The translations under genes were made by a program, and so were the position numbers. Positions 58,401 to 64,000 of a stretch of DNA of 64,000 bases are shown piece by piece. Position 1 is the first letter of the stretch. Each line of letters starts with the position of its first letter. The notes under the pieces were generated by a model. The model had not been told where the DNA came from. It saw only the letters and a list, made by a program, of their open reading frames with translations, and searched no databases. This DNA is from Lepeophtheirus salmonis (lineage: Eukaryota > Arthropoda > Copepoda > Siphonostomatoida > Caligidae): positions 72,203,702 to 72,267,701 of the forward strand of contig NC_052135.2 in assembly GCF_016086655.4 (NCBI RefSeq), written 5' to 3'.

Positions 58401-59335
58401 TATTTTTCTCTTAGTATCATAATTTCATTGTTCCAAATCGATCCAAAAATAATAGCTGTACAAATTTTGACATTTTGTAGGGATTTTCAGATTTATAAAT
58501 AAGATTATTTGAATTAATATTATTATTTAACCTTTGCATTAGGTTGTATTCCGCAGAAGGATTCTTCTTTTTATTATTATTATTAAAGGTTTGATAAAGT
58601 TCTATCAAGATTTATTGGAAATTTGTCTTTTTGATGTTGTAAACAAATAAATATGAGGCTCCAAGAAGGCATTCCATTGTGATGGAGTTCATGACGTCAG
58701 TAAAAAAGCTTTATTGTGTTTCTGATCTTGCAATAAATGTAGAACAAAGTGTGAATATTCTTATTGTTGTTTCATCGACATAATTAATTATATTTATGGG
58801 TCAGATAACTAAATACATGGATTGATGAAATAAATTCATGTTTTATTTTACAACAAAACTTTATATAATATTTCAAATTAGTATTACTACAAATTGGATA
58901 AAGAAAGGATATTAACATTTCATAGAGTAAATATGATTAATAAATAATTATAAGTCTCAATAACCGTCATGCAGATACCTTCAAAAAAATGAATGAAAGT
59001 GCGCGTTGTAATTTATTTATCATAAGTAGGAATTTAAATATTGGTCTAATTGCGGGAAATCTGAAAACTTGTACCTATGTAAAAGTTATAATTTTTACTT
59101 TTATATTTTATTTATATCTTTCCATGCGAAAAAACAGACTAAATCATGTAGATATAGTTAAAATTGTAGGCCAAAAAAAAATATGTTTTATATATATATA
59201 TAAAATTAATTTTTATATATTTAGGATTAAAAGTAATCGAAAGGGCAATTTTTTATAAAATTTTGTTGACTTCAATTATGTTTAAAATTAGTGTATTTCT
59301 AGCTTCATAAACAAATAAACTGTGAAATCATGAAA
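55485..59335. other. AT-rich stretch with a GC-richer islet
   Basis: No gene recognised. About 55 bases at 56220-56270 (GGGATTGTCCGGCATTGCTC, GGGCTCGGAAAGGACACGG) stand out as GC-rich. The block 57290-57400 is also less AT-rich, with open frames on both strands (57265-57528 plus, 57289-57474 minus), neither matched. A run of about 17 T lies at 57711-57728. Confidence 0.35.
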
Positions 59336-59339
59336 GAGC

Positions 59340-60230
59340 TAAGATGGAAAACTGCACCCCAAAAACATGATTAAAGACATTGCAGAACGTTTTAATGTCT
59401 ACACCAGCTTGTTGTTCAAAGTCTAGAACCATTACAATGTCCAAAATGACTTTTCTGCTTGTCCTAAGTATGAGAGGCAACGTTCAGAATGCACAGAAGT
59501 CAGTATCATTTTAATAAAACAAAAATTGAATCTGTTCCCTGTACTAACATCTGTAAGATTGCTAGAGAGTTAAACATACACAAAAATGCCCTGAGCTGTA
59601 GTGTGAGACATGACCTAGGTCTTAAATTAAGAGCCTGTAGAAATGTTCAAAGTTTCATCAACGTGAGAAAAGACTTAAAAGATGCAAGAAAATTTCCAAA
59701 GAACTGAACACGGGCAAAAATCTTTGAAGAAAAAATATTTATTATTGATGCATTGTCGAAATCAAGAAGCATAAGATACATCACCAAGGAACCTGAAGAT
59801 GTGGAAGCATCCATTTCTCCGTTGGGAAGACAAACACCATGATTCTGCCATGATTCTGGGTGTTGTGGGTTTTGATGTAAAAATATTTCCACCTTTCTGG
59901 ACAGGCAGGACCGTACACGAACTAAATATGCTCACAAGGCATTTTCTGCATTTAACATATCATATGGGGTTGGTAGATGCTGCAAAACTCAAAATGGGGC
60001 TTATGTCATACCAGTGAAGCAAAGCAGAATTACAAAATGGACAAATTTGGATCCAAGAGATTTTAGTCCAATGAGCTTTGGCCACCTAATTAACCAAACC
60101 TTAAACTTTTGGACTACTTTAAGCGTACCACTATGGAGTTGAGGTCTGTGAAGCTGACAACTCAAATTTTGATGCTCTGGATGTTTTTGCAAGCAGAGAG
60201 TGGAACGGCATTATTTAAAAATTAGATGCA
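59340..60230 (+). pseudogene. mariner transposase, family 2, copy 2, near full length
   Basis: About 300 codons in changing frames, order intact. IKDIAERFNVYTSLLFKV (first helix-turn-helix), NICKIARELNIHKNAL (second), RHDLGLKLRACRN and INVRKDLKDARK (pre-catalytic segment), FEEKIFIIDALSKS (usual FSDEKIFTVD, first aspartate changed to glutamate), ITKEPEDVEAS, KHHDSAMILGVVGFDVKIFP (the conserved VMVLGVVxSDGKxxPP), TVHELNMLTRHFLHL. Next come weak traces of the second motif, then FWPMSFWPPNSPNLKLLDYF, in which the third aspartate (LLD) remains, and a tail to about 60230. Similar to the N-terminal fragment at 38.5-39.0 kb. Ends not identified. Inactive through many lesions. Confidence 0.8.
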
Positions 60231-60239
60231 TCATTTTCT

Positions 60240-61755
60240 CTTAATACTTTTTTTATCTGATTATTTTTGTGCACAGACTTTTGGTACACTCTTTAGTTAA
60301 CTTTCAAATATAAAATGGGTATCTTGAAGGATAAGAAAGTGTTATTTAATATATGCAATTGATCAAAAAATATATTTGCTTACTTAATGTTACTTTATTT
60401 GAGGTTATTAACACAATTTCTCAAGCGGTCAGAAAAACATTTATATTATAAAATGAAAATATGTATACTAGAATAATAAATATGCAAATATAAAAATCTG
60501 AATATCCATTGTACGTTTTATTATACAAATATAGAATCATAAATATATTAAAAATATGCATGTACATTAGGGTGGATCAAACATCACATGTAGAAGTTAA
60601 CAAAATCAAAGTTATTCCAAGGTTTCCCAGAAATTGGATTTATCTTTTAGGGATTTTTCATATCTTCCAAATGACGTCTTGATTTTTTCTGACTCTAATA
60701 TCATTTGACTTTTTCATTTGGAAAATAAAAAATGAGCCTTTTGATCTTTTTCCAAGCATCTTAAAAGCTTTCTTAGTCAATAATTTGACAAATTCTTAAT
60801 CAAAATGTTTTTTCAGAAAATAAATCTTTTATTACCTCTGCTAATTAAGAGCAAAGGTGATAAAAGTTTTTGCCTCGGTTTGTTTCTTTGTAAGCAAGAT
60901 TAGTGAAAAAGAAATCGACTAGTTTTTGTAGAACTTTGAGACAAACATTAAATATATTTGTTAACTGTAAGAAACAGTTAAAATTGAATTATGTAGCTCA
61001 ATGGATAACTATTTCGAAAGAATTTATTCTCTTGAACTTAATTTGCATTTGTTTTTGTCTCAGTCGTTTATAAAAAAATACATATCCTTAAGGTATAAAG
61101 ACTTTTAACACAATCTTTATGTCACATGGAGTTAATGTAATGATATAATCTTTACATATACTTTCTTAGTGCAACTCAATCAGGTTTTTGGTCACAAAAT
61201 CCGTTAAGCCCACAAAAAAAGATTATAAATTTTGAACAAATTAAAATGAATAACATCAACTCAGTTTTCTTAAAACTTAATTAATTAATTTGTAACAATG
61301 TAATTTTTTAGATACATTTATTTTTTAACTTAACTTAACTTTTTTCATAAATAAAGTTCTTAAATAAATAGAAAAAATAACTGAAACTAAATTTTGAGGG
61401 GTCAAGATGAAGAAAAACATATTAAATAAGGGTAATTTACTATGATTATTGCAAATTACTTCGGTTGAAGGTTTATTGAGTGTCTATTTTAGTTTAATTT
61501 TAAATGACTTTTTTGGGAAAAACGGCTTTTTAGGTAATTTTCTTAGATTGTGTCAATATTTGGTTAAAAAATTATTTGTCTTTCTCCACACCCCCATTGG
61601 TATGGTTTGAGTCCTTGGTAGCTACGGTGCGCTTATATTTACGTATTTTGTCCCATAATATAAAAATCCTTAACTTTCTGATTTTTTCGTCAAAGTTAAG
61701 GACACAGTTTTGAAGAAAATAAAAAACTTAAGGATGTTAATTTTATCGGCCAGAG
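60240..61755. other. AT-rich stretch with repeat-like parts
   Basis: TACATTAGGGTG at 60563-60574 opens a stretch (to about 60800) less AT-rich than its surroundings; its complement is at 62836-62847. A third, diverged copy of the 41.3-kb repeat lies at about 61030-61215. CCTTAACTT...AAGTTAAGG near 61670-61700 is a small hairpin. No gene. Confidence 0.4.
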
Positions 61756-61759
61756 TACA

Positions 61760-62110
61760 TAACCAATGGACTGAAAAGTCCTGGGCTTCATTTGTAGAGG
61801 CTGCTTTACTTTTAATTCGCCACAAATTCCGTAGGAACCAACCTAGAAAATAAAGTTGTCCAAATTTTATGACAATCTGTTCTTTAGTTTATGAGTTATT
61901 TTGTAAAAGGTGTAGCTACTTTTGTTATTTCTAAAAACAGTGGATCAAAAACAATTTTGTGGGTTAATTTTACACTGCTTCTTATTGAAACCCTCCTTCA
62001 ATCTAAGGAATGGCTTAAAAAGGACTCCGTTCCATTTTTTGGTAAGTTATATTCATCTTGTATTGGCTATTTATATCATTGATTTTCACATTAAGAGCTT
62101 TAATTAGAGT
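61760..62110 (+). pseudogene. mariner 5' remnant, family 3, copy 2
   Basis: Starts with CCAATGGACTGAAAAGTCCT (61763), the same end as the copy at 35.5 kb. The leader is followed by VDQKQFCGLILHCFLLKPSF in one frame and ETLLQSKEWLKKDSVPFFGK in the next. Together these form the first helix-turn-helix of a Mos1-like mariner transposase (DQKQFRVLIxHCFL...NT..KxWLD....DSAP.....). A frameshift lies near 61985. The sequence loses similarity after about 62070. Only the N-terminal end remains. Confidence 0.75.
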
Positions 62111-62279
62111 ATGTTTTCGGGAAATCAAAGAGTTACGATTTATTATGGTATTGACCCAAGTATATAAATAATGTGCATAACAGAAATATGAACAACAATA
62201 TTTCATCATATATCTAAAGAACATTAATAGACTAATTTTAATTAAAAAATCATCATATAATTAATTTGTATTTAATTCA

Positions 62280-62680
62280 ATATGATCCCCATTAGCTAAC
62301 ACAACCGTCACCAAACGGATTCACAAGACCAAAGAGTCTTCCTGATATATGCCCCATACATTAAATCCCAGTCTGCATTAATGGAAGCCTTCAAGACGTT
62401 CTGTGGGAAGTTCGTCAGGCTTCCTTTCTACTACACTTAATATACTGTTATCCAGTGGATTCAGATCTTGTGATGATGGGGGCCAAATAGATGCACTCCA
62501 AAAATGAAATAATTTGGACTCAACCCAAACTTTGGACTTTAAGACTTCCACATATCTCATATCTGTCCATACCTGCATACACAGTGGTACAGGAGCCCCT
62601 CCCCCAAGGTTTGTAATTTTCCTGGGGCTTATTCTCCCGCAGCGTAAAATCAAATTGGTATTTTCATTTGTTTGTTTCAT
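62280..62680 (-). pseudogene. mariner transposase C-terminal fragment
   Basis: A 100-codon minus frame ends at 62378. Its right half reads WVESKLFHFWSASIWPPSSQ and QDLNPLDNSILSVVERKPDE, the region of the third catalytic aspartate (FWS...WPPSSPDLNPLDxSIWxxVE) with aspartate kept (NPLD) and SP changed to SQ. Past the stop the tail continues ADWDLMYGAYIRKTLWSCES, like W..M...YI.KTC.sfr. The N-terminal part of the frame (about 62530-62680) has a proline- and glycine-rich stretch that I cannot align, so an upstream deletion is likely. Confidence 0.7.
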
Positions 62681-63161
62681 GATTAAAAAATAATAATAAT
62701 AAAAACTGGGTAGAAATTTTAAACTTTTTATACTAGTTTAAATTTTGGTTATGCATACTGTATATTATCATTCTGGGCCACCAGTATATTAACATGTTAC
62801 TTTTGAGATAATTTATAATAATATAAAACGAGCTTCACCCTAATGTATATTGTATATTTACACATAAGCAAGATATAAAAATATATTTTCTTTGTGCTTG
62901 AACCAAGGCTTTATAAGTTTTCAGAGGAAAAATAATGAATTCATATTCTGGTATATCAAGGATGTAAATATTAATTTGATAAGGTAAATTAAATTATTTA
63001 TGGTTCAAAAGGTATGAAGAAAATACTACTTTCAGCTTTTTGTTAATTTCCTGGGGTCCTTTGAAACTCTAGTTTTAAAATACTCTGTTTATGTTTCTAT
63101 TCAAGCGCTTTTTTTGCATATTCTTAAACTAAAATACCTGAACTAAATTCATTGTTCAATT

Positions 63162-63864
63162 TGAGGTGTGTTCAAAAAGTAAAATGACTTTTTCAATATT
63201 TCCAGGCAAGATACATTGGGTATAGTCGATTTTTTGATTATTTTATTCAAATACACTTTCTACAAACATATATTTACATTTTCAGTTATGTGATATGTTT
63301 AGTTTGTTTGTGACAGGCACAATGGTTAGAATTATTGTGAGTGTTCGAGTATTTTGGGATATTATAAAACATGGATCAAATAATTGGCATCAAAATTTGT
63401 AAAAAAGAAATTAAGTTCTCCAAAACACTTCAAATGTTGAAAATGTCATACATTGAAACTGTTTTGAGTAAAAAAATGTGATATATGCTCTTCCTAGTTG
63501 CCTGAGAAGATTTTAGACAAACCTCGTTCTGAAATTTTGAAGATGTGAAAAAAATTGTTTTGGAAAACCGTCAAATCACTATCAGAGAAGTTGCTGAGAA
63601 TATTAACATATCGGAAGGCCCGTGCCATATTTTTTTTTTAACGTTTCAGCCATGAGACAACTGAAAGCAAAGTTGGTTCCAAAACTGCTAAAATTTGGCC
63701 AAAATATTTGTTTTCATTTTTTGCAGTAATCAACACCAATTTCAATTGCATAATGTATTTGAAGGGGATTGCTTTAAAGTGGACCACATAAATGTTCAGA
63801 AATTAATGAATATTTTTTTTCAGAGAAAAATATACGAAGCCTCTAGCGTTTTGAACACACTTTT
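63162..63864 (+). mobile_element. internally deleted mariner, SETMAR/irritans-like
   Basis: About 0.7 kb with inverted ends: GTGTGTTCAAAA at 63166-63177 and its exact complement at 63849-63860. From about 63322 the N-terminal domain is recognisable in mixed frames: IKICKKEIKFSKTLQMLKMS, VKKIVLENRQITIREVAENI and NISEGPCHIFF, then QLKAKLVPKLLKFGQ. These match the two helix-turn-helix motifs and the MRRVAAKLVPKLL motif of irritans-group mariners. The sequence then jumps to HNVFEGDCFKVDHIN, the extreme C-terminus (normally GDYFEGD). The whole catalytic domain is deleted. Non-autonomous. Confidence 0.85.
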
Positions 63865-63869
63865 AACAT

Positions 63870-64000
63870 AGTTATTCTTTGTTTTTTTGACAAAATACTG
63901 AGCATTACATTATTCAAGAAAATTTCTACTTTTTTGGCTCTTGGATCAACATGGTGTATTTAACATTGTTATGAAACTTGATAAACTAAAAAATGACCAC
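63870..64000. other. AT-rich window end
   Basis: No feature recognised after the mariner right end. Confidence 0.4.

Noticed and set aside
1..64000. CRISPR array, rRNA genes, bacterial operons or phage genes
   Set aside because: No evenly spaced direct repeats, no rRNA-like sequence and no prokaryotic gene organisation seen on either strand.

Overview
The window is a strongly AT-rich piece of eukaryotic nuclear DNA, and almost everything recognisable in it is transposable-element debris. There is no bacterial gene organisation: no ribosome-binding sites, operons or dense ORFs. Eukaryotic elements of several kinds (mariner, Tc1, piggyBac, LTR and non-LTR) lie in AT-rich DNA cut by homopolymers and short repeats. 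The mix suggests an invertebrate, most likely an arthropod; a copepod such as a sea louse would fit, but that is inference and not read from a marker gene.

Layout. 0-8.3 kb: a possible host exon at the left edge (minus strand), a weak helix-turn-helix remnant near 2.7 kb, the 5' part of a mariner copy at 5.4 kb, an unassigned GC-richer ORF at 6.7 kb and a Tc1 transposase tail at 8.0 kb. 8.9-12.2 kb: a decayed Ty3/gypsy retrotransposon with both short LTRs, a tRNA-Trp-type primer-binding site, gag, protease, truncated reverse transcriptase, RNase H end, integrase and polypurine tract. 16-24 kb: several mariner remnants, including three internally deleted copies of one family (called family 1 here). 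25.3-26.6 kb: the best element in the window, a full-length 1,270-bp mariner-type transposon with matching 27-bp terminal inverted repeats and a 331-codon transposase frame broken by only two stops. 29.8-30.3 kb: the C-terminal third of a piggyBac transposase. 35-40 kb: three more mariner pieces. 46-48.2 kb: a LINE (endonuclease plus reverse transcriptase, minus strand) carrying one mariner tail and bordered by another in the opposite orientation. 50.9-51.5 kb: a decayed member of a repeated, uncharacterised invertebrate protein family. 54.1-54.9 kb: degenerate minisatellite blocks in inverted orientation. 55.0-55.5 kb: a Tc1 DD34E fragment. 59-64 kb: four mariner remnants.

No gene here looks functional. 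Every transposase and polymerase frame has stops, frameshifts or deletions, so the elements are non-autonomous and would at best be mobilised from outside. Candidate host exons (1-89, 15379-15435) are weak. Long stretches hold nothing I can name and are described as such. Family 1, 2 and 3 are local labels for groups of similar copies in this window.
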